DNA from: an uncultured Pelagibacteraceae bacterium | Lineage (GTDB): Bacteria > Pseudomonadota > Alphaproteobacteria > Pelagibacterales > Pelagibacteraceae | Direction of reading: 5' to 3' | DNA: 64,000 bases | Assembly: GCA_902608385.1 (NCBI GenBank) | Contig: CACLNT010000005.1 | Location: forward strand, 30,938-94,937 | Shown here: positions 49,685 to 59,672 of the stretch, in pieces | How positions within the stretch are numbered: position 1 is the first letter of the stretch | Layout of the letters: each line of letters begins with the position of its first letter | Notes under the pieces: model-generated | Told to the model about the DNA's origin: nothing | Seen by the model: the letters and a program-made list of their open reading frames with translations, nothing else | Databases searched by the model: none | Made by a program: the position numbers and the translations under genes

Positions 49685-51232
49685 TTAAAAATTAAAATTA
49701 CTAACCAGTTTACCTAAATATTTTTCATATTTATTGGACGATTTAATAGCTGATTTATAAATTGGTTTTCTAGCTTGATTAAAACTAACGGTTTTGATTA
49801 CTCTTTTGTTTTCATAATGTTTTAGACAATTTGGATCCCAATTAAGTTCACAAAATTTAATTAAATTTTTAATTTCTTCTTCTGGATTATTTACCAAATT
49901 TTCATAATTTAAATCATAAATATTATTTGAAAAATATTTTTTCCAAAATTTCATAATATCTTCGTATTGATTATAGTATTTAGCCAAATCTTCTAAATTA
50001 TTGGAAAAATTTAATGTTCCACCAAAATAGTTTTTAAAATTTGACCAACAAACATCTACCGGATTTCTTTTACAATTAATTATTTTTAAATTGGGAAAAA
50101 TATTAATTAAAAAACCTATATATCTAAAATTAAGTGGTGTTTTATCAGTGAATGATTTTTCTGAATTATCTATAGATGATATTTGGTGCAGGTAGTAATC
50201 TTGCGAATTATTTAATTTTTTTTCTAAATCATTAATTTCATTAAAAATTTTTACGCTTTTGTCTTGTAAAAAATTTTTATTAATTATTGATGGAATAAAA
50301 GGAATTTCACCTCCACCGAAAACATCACTATGTGAAGATAATATTTGTTCAGTTAATGAAGTTCCAGATCTGGGCATGCCCAAAACAAAAATTATTTTTC
50401 TTTCATTTTTTTTTATTTTGAAATTTTTATAAATTTTAAAAATGTTTTTTACTTTTTCAAATTTTATAATATCATGTTGAATATTATAATTTGTAATTTT
50501 CTTTTTTATAGAATTTCCTTTATTGTAATGATTAAAAGCATTTTCATAATCATTTATATCTTCATAACATTTGCCTAGTCCAAAATGCAGTTGAAGAATT
50601 TCATAATCATTTAATTTTGAATCAGAAACTTTTTTTAACATAATTTTGAAGTGTTCATTATTTTCATCATATTTTGTTATCAGTGACAGCACTCTGTCAG
50701 CCTCAGAAAAATTGGGATTAATTTCTAATGTTTTTTCTAAATACTCTTTTGATTTTTCAAATTTACCTAAACTTTGGTAAATTATAGCTAAATTAAAATT
50801 CGTTACCAAAATGTTACTGTTTATTGATAAAGATTTTTTGTAATATTTAATTGCTTCATCAATTAAATTTAAATCTTTTTTTAAATTTCCTAAGTTATTT
50901 AAAATATTAATATAGTTTGGTTTTAGTTTTAAACCTCTTTGAAAATGTTTTTCTGCCTCTATGAATTGTTCTAAATTGTGATAACTAATTCCAAGATTAT
51001 TTAGATGCAACACATTTCTTGGATAAAGTAGAAGAGCATCATGCATTATTTCAACAGAATTATTAAACTCACCTTTTTTTTGAAAAGCTAATGAAAGTAG
51101 ATTAAAAACCACTGGATGTTGTGCTTTTTTTAAAAGTATCTTCGAATCTAAAATTACTTCGTCAAATAGTCCTGCTTGAAGTTTATTAGCAATTTTTTCA
51201 ACTTTTTTTTTTAGTTCAATATTTGATAACAT
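49685..51232 (-). CDS. TPR-repeat sulfotransferase-family protein
   Basis: Multiple TPRs (NLGISYHNLEQFIEAEKHFQRGLKLKPNYINILNNLGNLKKDL) then FVLGMPRSGTSLTEQILSSH PAPS-binding loop and INCKRNPVDVCWSNF. Confidence 0.85.
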   Translation of the reverse strand: MLSNIELKKKVEKIANKLQAGLFDEVILDSKILLKKAQHPVVFNLLSLAFQKKGEFNNSVEIMHDALLLYPRNVLHLNNLGISYHNLEQFIEAEKHFQRGLKLKPNYINILNNLGNLKKDLNLIDEAIKYYKKSLSINSNILVTNFNLAIIYQSLGKFEKSKEYLEKTLEINPNFSEADRVLSLITKYDENNEHFKIMLKKVSDSKLNDYEILQLHFGLGKCYEDINDYENAFNHYNKGNSIKKKITNYNIQHDIIKFEKVKNIFKIYKNFKIKKNERKIIFVLGMPRSGTSLTEQILSSHSDVFGGGEIPFIPSIINKNFLQDKSVKIFNEINDLEKKLNNSQDYYLHQISSIDNSEKSFTDKTPLNFRYIGFLINIFPNLKIINCKRNPVDVCWSNFKNYFGGTLNFSNNLEDLAKYYNQYEDIMKFWKKYFSNNIYDLNYENLVNNPEEEIKNLIKFCELNWDPNCLKHYENKRVIKTVSFNQARKPIYKSAIKSSNKYEKYLGKLVSNFNF

Positions 51233-51971
51233 TTACTTCATTTTTCCGATTACACTAAGTTTAGCGTTTTGTTTTATCTCATTGATTGTTTTTTTAATAT
51301 TCATAGTAACTACTTTTTTTTTGGGACCATAAGCATGGATTAATGATTTGTTGTTTATACATACTGCAACATGACCTGTCCAAAAGATTAAATCATTTTT
51401 TTTAAAAAATTTAGTATTTTTTGATTTTTGAAAAAATCTAATTTGGTCTTTTGTATCCCTTGGGCAAAATTTATTATTGTATTTATAAAATATTTGAACT
51501 AATGCGGAACAGTCTATTCCTTTAAAATTTGCACCCCCCCCATTTATATTTAATGCCCTTAAAAATTTTTATTTTTGAAAAAATATTTTCAGTTTTATTT
51601 ATTGGCGCTACATCTTTTTTTTTAATCCAATAGTTGTCAAATTTATAAAAATTATTTTCTTTCTTTTTTACATTTATAAATGAACAGAAACTTAATTTTT
51701 TTTTAGTTTTAGAATTTTTATTAGGTTTTTTATATGTTATTGCAAATATTTTTTTTATTTTATGAGTTGGTTTGAATTTATTTACATAATTTATTTTTCT
51801 GACATAACCAGTATAATTATCAAATGATGTTTTTATTTTTAACCAATTTTTATTCTCTAATAAAATTTTAAATTTTTCACCATATAAAATTTGAGAACTA
51901 ATTTTAGATTTATGAGAAGGTTTCTCATAAAGATAAACAGCTGCACTTTTACAAAAAAAATTATTTTTCAC
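51233..51971 (-). pseudogene. SH3-like + NlpC/P60 cell-wall hydrolase interrupted by a +1 frameshift in a G8 tract (C8 on + at 51534-51541)
   Basis: ORF reads ...KYKWGGCKF*; removing one G restores ...KYKWGGANFKGIDCSALVQIFYKYNNKFCPRDTKDQIRFFQKSKNTKFFKKNDLIFWTGHVAVCINNKSLIHAYGPKKKVVTMNIKKTINEIKQNAKLSVIGKMK* ending at 51233. Confidence 0.85.
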
Positions 51972-53337
51972 GAATCCTTAATTTATCTTTAATAAACCAT
52001 AAACAAATCAAAGATGGAATAACCATTATAGCTGTCAAAATAAAAAATATTCCCCAATCTCCATTAAGCCAATCTACTAATGTACCCGACGATGATGCAA
52101 GTGTGGTTCTTCCTGCTGTTCCAATAGAAGCAAGGAGTGCATATTGAGTTGCAGTATATGTTCTATCAACAAGCAATGATATAAATGCAACAAATGCTAC
52201 AGTTGCAAAAGCGGCTGCCATATCATCAAATATAACTGCAATAGCAAACAGTAGTTCAGATTTTCCACTCCAAGCCAAAACAGTAAATAATAAATTAGTT
52301 GCTGCCATTAAAATTCCAGCTAAAAACATTGCCTTTAAAACTCCAGATCTAATTACAAAGAGTCCTCCAAATAATGTAAAAACAACAGTTGTTATCCAAC
52401 CTAAAGTTTTTGAATAAATGGCAATATCTCCTTTTGAAAATCCCATTTCTTTATAAAAAATTATAGACATACGTCCAAGAAATGCTTCTCCTATTTTAAA
52501 CAAAAAAACAAATCCTAAAATTCCGATAGCTATAGAAAACCCATTTTTTTTAAAAAAACTTATGATTGGACCTCCTAGGGTTCCAGATATCCAGGCCACA
52601 ATGCTAGTTATAATATTTTTTGATCCAAGTTTGCTTTCTATTAATTTATCTGTTTCTTCTTGTTTTAACGATCTATCATTTGTAATTGGTTCGTGTACAA
52701 ACATTAATCCAATGCTCATTAAAATTATAATGATTCCTAAAATTAAAAAAGTTATTTGCCAGTAATTTGTAATTCCAATATTTTCTAAATATTCAGCAGT
52801 AAGCAATGCTATCATTCCTCCTAATTTATATCCCGACCACCAACCTACAACTGCCATAGCAGCACCTGCCGCCATTGATTTTCCTTCATTTTCTCCAATT
52901 TGCTCAATTCTTAAAGCATCAACTGTGATGTCTTGGGTAGAAGATGCAATTGCAATAATTAAACCAATCATGATTAATAATGTCAGATTTTCAGTTGGAT
53001 TGATAAAACTCCAAATAATTAGACAAACTAAAATTGCAATTTGCATTAAAACTATCCAACTTCTTCTATGTCCTAGTTTTTTTGTTAGAACTGGTATTTG
53101 AAGTCTATCTATTAAAGGAGCCCATAAATAATTGAAAGCGTACACGCCAAATATTAAACCTGCCCATCCAATAGTTGAGCGGCTAAGACCTTCTTCTTTG
53201 AGCCATAAACTTAAACTGCTGCCAATTAATACCCAGGGAAAGCCTGAGATAGCACCAAGAAGTAAAATTTTAATCATTCTTTTATCTATATAAATAGAAA
53301 AAGTTTCAGATAAAGATTGTTTTTTTAGTTCAAGCAC
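51961..53337 (-). CDS. MFS transporter, AmpG (muropeptide permease)-like
   Basis: GAISGFPWVLIGSSLSLWLKEEGLSRSTIGWAGLIF, LAPLIDR, STQDITVDALRIE; GTG 53337 with GGAG upstream preferred over track start 53427. Confidence 0.75.
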   Translation of the reverse strand: MLELKKQSLSETFSIYIDKRMIKILLLGAISGFPWVLIGSSLSLWLKEEGLSRSTIGWAGLIFGVYAFNYLWAPLIDRLQIPVLTKKLGHRRSWIVLMQIAILVCLIIWSFINPTENLTLLIMIGLIIAIASSTQDITVDALRIEQIGENEGKSMAAGAAMAVVGWWSGYKLGGMIALLTAEYLENIGITNYWQITFLILGIIIILMSIGLMFVHEPITNDRSLKQEETDKLIESKLGSKNIITSIVAWISGTLGGPIISFFKKNGFSIAIGILGFVFLFKIGEAFLGRMSIIFYKEMGFSKGDIAIYSKTLGWITTVVFTLFGGLFVIRSGVLKAMFLAGILMAATNLLFTVLAWSGKSELLFAIAVIFDDMAAAFATVAFVAFISLLVDRTYTATQYALLASIGTAGRTTLASSSGTLVDWLNGDWGIFFILTAIMVIPSLICLWFIKDKLRIREK

Positions 53338-53339
53338 AA

Positions 53340-54785
53340 TTAATTTCTCCAAAAAGAAGGAAGAAATAAAACTAATATAGCAAATAATTCTAACCTTCCT
53401 AATATCATACCAATACTTAATATCCATTTAGAAAAATCTGGTAGAAGAGAAAAACTTCCATTTGGTCCAATAATTGTACCCAAACCAGGGCCAACGTTTG
53501 AAATTGCTGTTGCAGCGCCAGAAATAGAAGTAATGAAATCCAAACCAGAAAGTGACAATAAAGCAGTCATTACAAAAAATATTATTATATACAGATATAT
53601 AAATGAAATAATAGAAGCCATAAATTTTTCATCCACACTACTATTGTCATATTTAATTATGAAAATTCCTCTAGGATAAATAATTTTTTTTAACTGATTA
53701 ATTAAAAAAAGATATAATATTTGAACTCTAAAAATTTTTATTCCACAAGTAGTGGATCCAGCACATCCACCGATAAACATTAATATAAGGAAAAATATTA
53801 ATGAGAAGCTTCCCCAATTATCAAATTCTTTTGTTACATATCCTGTGCCAGTCAAAATTGATATAACATTAAAGGATATTGCTCTTAAACTAATCTCTTC
53901 AAAATTTTTATTTTGTAAAAATAAATACAAAAATAATATAAGTATTGAAATTATAATTATTTTAACAAATGATTTTATCTGAGAATCTGAAATGAATATT
54001 TTTTTATTTCCACTTAAAAATTTAATATAAGCAATAAAAGGTATGCTACCCAAGATAATAAAAATTATCGCAGTTATTTCAATAGTTGCGCTATCAAAGT
54101 GTCCTATAGATTCATTGTAATTAGAAAAACCACCAGTGGCAATTGTTGTCATGGAGTGAGTCAAACTATCAAAAAAGTTCATTCCAAAGATTTTATAAAA
54201 AAATGCACAAAGCAATGTTAATCCTGAGTAGATTAAAATTAGTCTTATTGAAATTTCTTTTGACTTTGGTAAAATTTTTTCGGATTTATCACTAGTTGAT
54301 ATCTTAAATAGTTGCATTCCACCAACATTCATTATTGGCATTAACGTTATGGCCATTACAATTATACCAATTCCACCAAGCCATTGAAGAATTGCTCTCC
54401 AAAAAAGAATTGCTTTAGGTGAGTCATTTAAATTTGTAATTATAGTCGAACCAGTAGTTGTTATACCCGACATGCTTTCGAAGATCGCATCAGTTATTGA
54501 TAATTCAAGATTTGAAAAAATAAAAGGTAAAGATCCAAATATTGCAATACTAATCCAAGATAAAGACGTTAATAAAAAAGCTTGTTGTAAATTTAATTTT
54601 TTTTCATGATTCAAATTTGATAAAAAAAACAATACTCCAAATATTATTGTTATTATTCCAGCACCAATAAATGAAGAATCCAGTTGATTATAAATAATCT
54701 GAATTATAATTGGAATTACCATTGAGATACCTAGAATAATTTGCAGAACTCCTAAGGTAAAAAAAACAGTTTTATAATTGGACAT
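53340..54785 (-). CDS. trkH: Trk-type potassium uptake membrane protein TrkH
   Basis: SMSGITTTGSTII, THSMTTIATGGFSNYN, GCAGSTTCGIKIFR. Confidence 0.93.
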   Translation of the reverse strand: MSNYKTVFFTLGVLQIILGISMVIPIIIQIIYNQLDSSFIGAGIITIIFGVLFFLSNLNHEKKLNLQQAFLLTSLSWISIAIFGSLPFIFSNLELSITDAIFESMSGITTTGSTIITNLNDSPKAILFWRAILQWLGGIGIIVMAITLMPIMNVGGMQLFKISTSDKSEKILPKSKEISIRLILIYSGLTLLCAFFYKIFGMNFFDSLTHSMTTIATGGFSNYNESIGHFDSATIEITAIIFIILGSIPFIAYIKFLSGNKKIFISDSQIKSFVKIIIISILILFLYLFLQNKNFEEISLRAISFNVISILTGTGYVTKEFDNWGSFSLIFFLILMFIGGCAGSTTCGIKIFRVQILYLFLINQLKKIIYPRGIFIIKYDNSSVDEKFMASIISFIYLYIIIFFVMTALLSLSGLDFITSISGAATAISNVGPGLGTIIGPNGSFSLLPDFSKWILSIGMILGRLELFAILVLFLPSFWRN

Positions 54786-54876
54786 TTTGAATGAACATTA
54801 TTTTATGGTAAATAAATTTCAACTCTATAAGAATTAATAAAAACCGCAAATATAAGATATTTTGTTATTATAATTC

Positions 54877-56439
54877 GTGATTGAAAAAATAAATTTAGAT
54901 AAAACTAATGCCTGGCCATTTGTTGAGGCAAAAAAAATATTACGAGACAAAAAAATTTCTATAGGAAAAAAAGGGAAAATTACTTTACAAACTGGATATG
55001 GTCCAAGTGGTCTTCCTCATATAGGAACTTTCGGAGAAGTTGCCAGAACTTCAATGATAGTTAATGCACTAAATCATCTTACAGATATACCAAAAGAAAT
55101 TATTACATTTTCTGATGATATGGACGGACTAAGAAAAATTCCAGATAATGTGCCCAATCAAGAGCTTTTAAATCAAAACTTGCACAAACCTTTGACCAGT
55201 GTACCTGACCCCTTCAAAAAATATAATAGCTTTGGAGAACATAATAATGAGATGTTAAAAAATTTTTTAAATCAATTTGAATTTCAATATAATTTTAAAA
55301 GCTCTACTGTTCTTTATAAGTCAGGATTTTTTAATTCTACATTACAAATTGTTTTAGAAAAATATCAAGATATCATGGACATAATTATTCCAACACTAGG
55401 TAAGGAGCGTCAAAAAACATACAGTCCATTCTTACCAATTTGCTCAGAAACTGGAGTTGTCTTAGAAATTCCTGTTTTAGAAATTTTAAAAGAAAAATCA
55501 AAAATAATATTTGATAATAATGGAAAAAAACTTGAGGTTAGTATTTTAGATGGAAATTGCAAATTGCAATGGAAGGTAGATTGGGCCATGAGATGGTATG
55601 CTCTTGATATTGATTTTGAAATGTATGGAAAAGATTTAATTGAGAGCGCAATTTTATCAACAAAAATAATTAAATTACTGGGAAAAAATAATCCATCAGG
55701 ATTTGCTTATGAGCTTTTTTTGGATGAGAAAGGTGAAAAAATTTCTAAATCGAAAGGCAATGGTATTACAATTGATCAATGGTTAAAATATGCCTCACCA
55801 GAGAGCTTATCTTTATTTATGTATCAAAATCCAAAAAGAGCAAAAAAACTTTATAAAGAAATTGTACCAAAGGCAGTAGATGAATATTTAGATTTTATTG
55901 AAAAAGGAAATAATCAAAATGAATTACAATTATTGATGAATCCAGTTTGGCATGTACATAACGGAAAAATGCCAAAGGAAAAAATTATTATGACTTTTTC
56001 AATGTTATTAAATTTAGTTGAAGCAAGTAATGCTGATACAAAAAAATTACTATGGAAATTTGTCAAAAAATATAAAAAGGATATTTCTGAAAATGAACAT
56101 CCGATTTTTGATAATTTGATAAGTTATGCAATTAAGTATTTTCAAGATGTAATTAAACAAAAGAAAAAATATAAAAAACCAAATGATAGTGAAAAAAATG
56201 CTCTTAAAGCATTAATCAATACTTTGGAAACTTGCAATGATGAAATGACGCCAGAAGATATACAGACTAAAATTTATTCTACTGGTAAAGAGAATGGTTA
56301 TAAAGAAAATTTAAGAGATTGGTTTAAATTAATTTACGAAGTAGTTTTTGGGGATGAAAATGGACCTAGAATGGGAAACTTCATAAGTTTTTTTGGAGTT
56401 AATGAAACTAAACAACTTATTAAAGATAAAATAAAATAA
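54877..56439 (+). CDS. lysK: class I lysyl-tRNA synthetase
   Basis: GYGPSGLPHIGTFGEVAR (HIGH-like) and KISKSKGN (KMSKS-like); GTG start. Confidence 0.93.
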   Translation: MIEKINLDKTNAWPFVEAKKILRDKKISIGKKGKITLQTGYGPSGLPHIGTFGEVARTSMIVNALNHLTDIPKEIITFSDDMDGLRKIPDNVPNQELLNQNLHKPLTSVPDPFKKYNSFGEHNNEMLKNFLNQFEFQYNFKSSTVLYKSGFFNSTLQIVLEKYQDIMDIIIPTLGKERQKTYSPFLPICSETGVVLEIPVLEILKEKSKIIFDNNGKKLEVSILDGNCKLQWKVDWAMRWYALDIDFEMYGKDLIESAILSTKIIKLLGKNNPSGFAYELFLDEKGEKISKSKGNGITIDQWLKYASPESLSLFMYQNPKRAKKLYKEIVPKAVDEYLDFIEKGNNQNELQLLMNPVWHVHNGKMPKEKIIMTFSMLLNLVEASNADTKKLLWKFVKKYKKDISENEHPIFDNLISYAIKYFQDVIKQKKKYKKPNDSEKNALKALINTLETCNDEMTPEDIQTKIYSTGKENGYKENLRDWFKLIYEVVFGDENGPRMGNFISFFGVNETKQLIKDKIK

Positions 56440-57488
56440 TGTTCTCAAAATTACGATCTTTAATTTTTAAGCTTAATCCAGAAATTGCTCATAATCTAGC
56501 AATAAAATCTTTAAAATTTAATTTAGTTCCAAATATTTTTGATGAAAATAAAAATGATCCGATGTTTAAAGCAAATTTATTTGAAAAACAAATAGAGAAT
56601 CCAATAGGTTTAGCAGCCGGATTTGATAAAAATGCAGAGGTGTATAATTCATTGTTTAGATTGGGGTTTGGCTTTGTAGAAGCTGGAACTGTTACGCCTA
56701 TAAAACAACTTGGCAATCCAAAACCAAGAGTTTTTAGACTTGAAGAAGACCAGGCACTTATTAATAGGTTAGGATTTAATAGTTTTGGCGCTGATAATGT
56801 AAGTTCTAAAATTAAGTCAAACCAGCCAACTGGTTTATTAGGTGTAAATATAGGCCCTAATAAGGATAGTAAAGATAAATTGAATGACTACCTGATTTGT
56901 CTTAAAAAATTTCACGATATTGCAGATTATATAACTATAAATATTTCATCACCTAATACAGAAAATTTAAGAGATTTTCATGATCAAAATAAATTAGAAA
57001 AATTAATAGGTTCAATTGATTTACAAATGAAAGAATTAAAATCAAATACACCAATAGTTGTTAAAATTTCACCAGATATTTTGGATGAACAAGCAATTCA
57101 GGTAAGCGAGATATTGTTAAATTATCAAATCAAAGCAATAATTGTATCAAATACCACTGAAGGAAAGAGAGAAAATTTAATTAATATATCAAAACATCAA
57201 AAAGGTGGATTATCAGGCAAACCTTTAGAATCAAGATCGAATCAATTAATAAATATTTTTTATAATTTATTAAAAGGTAAAATCTTAATTATTGGTGTAG
57301 GAGGAGTTGATTCCGGAGAAAGCGCTTATGCTAAATTTTTGGCTGGCGCAAATTTTATACAACTATATACAGGGATGGTTTATGAAGGTCCTAATATTGT
57401 TGTTAAAATTAAAAAAGAACTTAAAGAATTATTGATAAATAAAGGTGTAAGTAATTTTCAAGATATAATTGGAAAGAAAGAAAATTAA
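56439..57488 (+). CDS. pyrD: dihydroorotate dehydrogenase (quinone)
   Basis: NPIGLAAGFDKNAEVYNSL, EAGTVTPIKQLGNPKPRVFRL, NISSPNTENLRD. Confidence 0.96.
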   Translation: MFSKLRSLIFKLNPEIAHNLAIKSLKFNLVPNIFDENKNDPMFKANLFEKQIENPIGLAAGFDKNAEVYNSLFRLGFGFVEAGTVTPIKQLGNPKPRVFRLEEDQALINRLGFNSFGADNVSSKIKSNQPTGLLGVNIGPNKDSKDKLNDYLICLKKFHDIADYITINISSPNTENLRDFHDQNKLEKLIGSIDLQMKELKSNTPIVVKISPDILDEQAIQVSEILLNYQIKAIIVSNTTEGKRENLINISKHQKGGLSGKPLESRSNQLINIFYNLLKGKILIIGVGGVDSGESAYAKFLAGANFIQLYTGMVYEGPNIVVKIKKELKELLINKGVSNFQDIIGKKEN

Positions 57489-58564
57489 TTTTTTTTTATA
57501 TATTTTTTTCTTAAATTAGAAAAAAATCTTCTAATAAAAGCTGCAGAAATTCCTAGCACAATGGCAAAAATAATAGAAATTATTCCATAAATAATTGAAA
57601 AATTTTCTGAAATATTTTTAATAAAATTTGAAAAAGGAGCCAAATTTTTTGTGCTATTATTAATTATTTGTTTTGCATCATGGACTGCAAAAAAACTATC
57701 ATATGCAATAGCTATACCTACAGCCAATAAAAGAATTGCTAAAAGAGTTTTTAGTTCTGAGCTATCAATAAATTCACCAATTTTTTGACCAATTTGTACG
57801 CCAAGAATTGATCCACATACTAACATTGAAACTAAAATTAGGTCTATGGATCCATAATTAAACGCATGAAGAACTGTTACAATTGCACTAACAAAAATAG
57901 TTACAAATAAAGATGTTCCTGGAATTAACTTAGTTGGCATTCCAATAATATAAATCATTGCGGGAACCAATATAAATGCACCACCAATACCCATAATTGC
58001 AGCAATAAAACCAACCAATAAACCAATTATAATTGGAGTAAAAACACTTTCATACAATTTTGATTTTTTAAATCTCATTCTTAAAGGAAGACCATGTATC
58101 CAATAATGAGAATGTAATTTTCTTTTTATAACAATTTTTTTTCTAGCTCTATCTATTTCTCCAATACCCTGAACTAGCATTGCAGTTCCAATAATAGCTA
58201 GTACATACATGTAAGCCAAGGAAATAACTATGTCAATTTTTCCTATTCCTTTAAAGTAAGAAAAAGTAATAATTCCAAAAATTGTTCCTAATATTCCACC
58301 TACAACGATCATTAATCCCATTTTATAATCCAATGTGTTTTTTAACCAATGAGTTGTTGAACCTGAAACAGATGTAGCAAGTATATTATTTGCTTCATTA
58401 GCAACAGCATAAGTTGGAGGTATGCCCATGAAAATTAAAAAAGGAGTCATGAGAAATCCACCGCCAACCCCAAATAATCCAGATAAAATACCAACGATTG
58501 TACTAAGAGAAAAAATTGATACGATGTTTACTGATACTTCTGCAATGGGTAGAAAAACTTCCAT
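57485..58564 (-). CDS. TauE/SafE family sulfite/anion permease
   Basis: GILSGLFGVGGGFLMTPFLIFMGIPP and GLLVGFIAAIMGIGGAFILVPAMIYIIGMP duplicated motifs. Confidence 0.88.
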   Translation of the reverse strand: MEVFLPIAEVSVNIVSIFSLSTIVGILSGLFGVGGGFLMTPFLIFMGIPPTYAVANEANNILATSVSGSTTHWLKNTLDYKMGLMIVVGGILGTIFGIITFSYFKGIGKIDIVISLAYMYVLAIIGTAMLVQGIGEIDRARKKIVIKRKLHSHYWIHGLPLRMRFKKSKLYESVFTPIIIGLLVGFIAAIMGIGGAFILVPAMIYIIGMPTKLIPGTSLFVTIFVSAIVTVLHAFNYGSIDLILVSMLVCGSILGVQIGQKIGEFIDSSELKTLLAILLLAVGIAIAYDSFFAVHDAKQIINNSTKNLAPFSNFIKNISENFSIIYGIISIIFAIVLGISAAFIRRFFSNLRKKYIKKN

Positions 58565-58572
58565 TTATTTTT

Positions 58573-58722
58573 TTATTTTAGCATTAAAAAAGTTCCTAAG
58601 ACAATTACTATCCAGTAGAAGAACAGTATAAAATTAAGTCCAGTTTTTACAAAATTGATAGAAAATTTTTGAGGTAATTTTTTTAAAATTTTTATATAAT
58701 TTTGATTGACGGTTTGGAGCAT
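58573..58722 (-). CDS. 49-aa single-TM membrane protein (micro-ORF, not in ORF track)
   Basis: My reverse-strand translation: MLQTVNQNYIKILKKLPQKFSINFVKTGLNFILFFYWIVIVLGTFLMLK*, ending 8 nt before the TauE/SafE start. Confidence 0.55.
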   Translation of the reverse strand: MLQTVNQNYIKILKKLPQKFSINFVKTGLNFILFFYWIVIVLGTFLMLK

Positions 58723-58832
58723 TTTTTCTGGGTAACATAACTCAAAGGTTTTGGCTATAATTATTTTGATAATTCAAAATATATAAACTTGACGAGATCA
58801 TCATCACATCTTATACAAGCACTTTAATTATT

Positions 58833-59114
58833 ATGTCTAAAAAATGTGAATTAACTGGAAAAATACCTTTAAAGGGGCATAAAGTTAGTCATGCCAACAA
58901 TAAAGTTAAAAGAAGATTTTTACCAAATTTAAAAAAAGTTAAATTTACCAGCAATATTTTAAAAAGAAATTTAAGACTTAACGTATCAAATGCTGGAGTT
59001 AGATCAGTAGATAAAAAGGGCAGTTTTGATCAATTTTTAAAAAATGTAAAAAATAAAAATTTGTCTCCAAGGTTAAAAAAAATTAGAAAAACAATTTTAG
59101 CAAAAACTGCTTAA
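58833..59114 (+). CDS. rpmB: 50S ribosomal protein L28
   Basis: [33 protein letters not shown]. Confidence 0.96.
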   Translation: MSKKCELTGKIPLKGHKVSHANNKVKRRFLPNLKKVKFTSNILKRNLRLNVSNAGVRSVDKKGSFDQFLKNVKNKNLSPRLKKIRKTILAKTA

Positions 59115-59662
59115 TGAATAGGCTATTGCCACTTCTCTCAGTTTTAATGGGAGTTGTTGTTTTATCGTCAAATTATTTAGTTCAATTTCCAGTCAATTAT
59201 TATAATTTGGAAGACATATTAACTTATGGTGCATTTACTTATCCAATTGCATTTTTAATTACAGATTTAACAAATAGATCTTATGGAAAATTAGTAGCAA
59301 GAAAAATTGTTTATATTGGTTTTGTTTTAGGTATTGCTTCTACACTTTTTTTTTCAACAAATTTTTCAGATTTAATTTCAATAAGAATAGCTATTGGATC
59401 AGGTTTTGCATTTATGAGTGCACAATTATTAGATGTAAAAATTTTTGATTATTTAAGAAAAGAAAAATGGTTTATCGCGCCATTAGCCTCATCTTTTATT
59501 AGCTCAATAGTTGATACTTTTTTATTTTTTTCAATTTCATTTTATGGAACTGGAATATCCTGGATCACATTATCATTTGGAGATTTAGCTGTAAAAATTT
59601 TAGTAGCTTTAATTATGTTAATTCCTTTTAGAATATTATTAAGTACTTTTAAAGCAGCTTAG
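59114..59662 (+). CDS. queuosine precursor transporter, YhhQ/VUT-1 family
   Basis: TYPIAFLITDLTNRSYGKLVARKIV; about 6 TM. Confidence 0.85.
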   Translation: MNRLLPLLSVLMGVVVLSSNYLVQFPVNYYNLEDILTYGAFTYPIAFLITDLTNRSYGKLVARKIVYIGFVLGIASTLFFSTNFSDLISIRIAIGSGFAFMSAQLLDVKIFDYLRKEKWFIAPLASSFISSIVDTFLFFSISFYGTGISWITLSFGDLAVKILVALIMLIPFRILLSTFKAA

Positions 59663-59672
59663 TTAGAAATAA

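Noticed and set aside
53338-53427. 88-nt overlap of the AmpG-like and trkH genes
   Set aside because: Extra N-terminus is not AmpG-like; GTG at 53337 with GGAG upstream is a better start.
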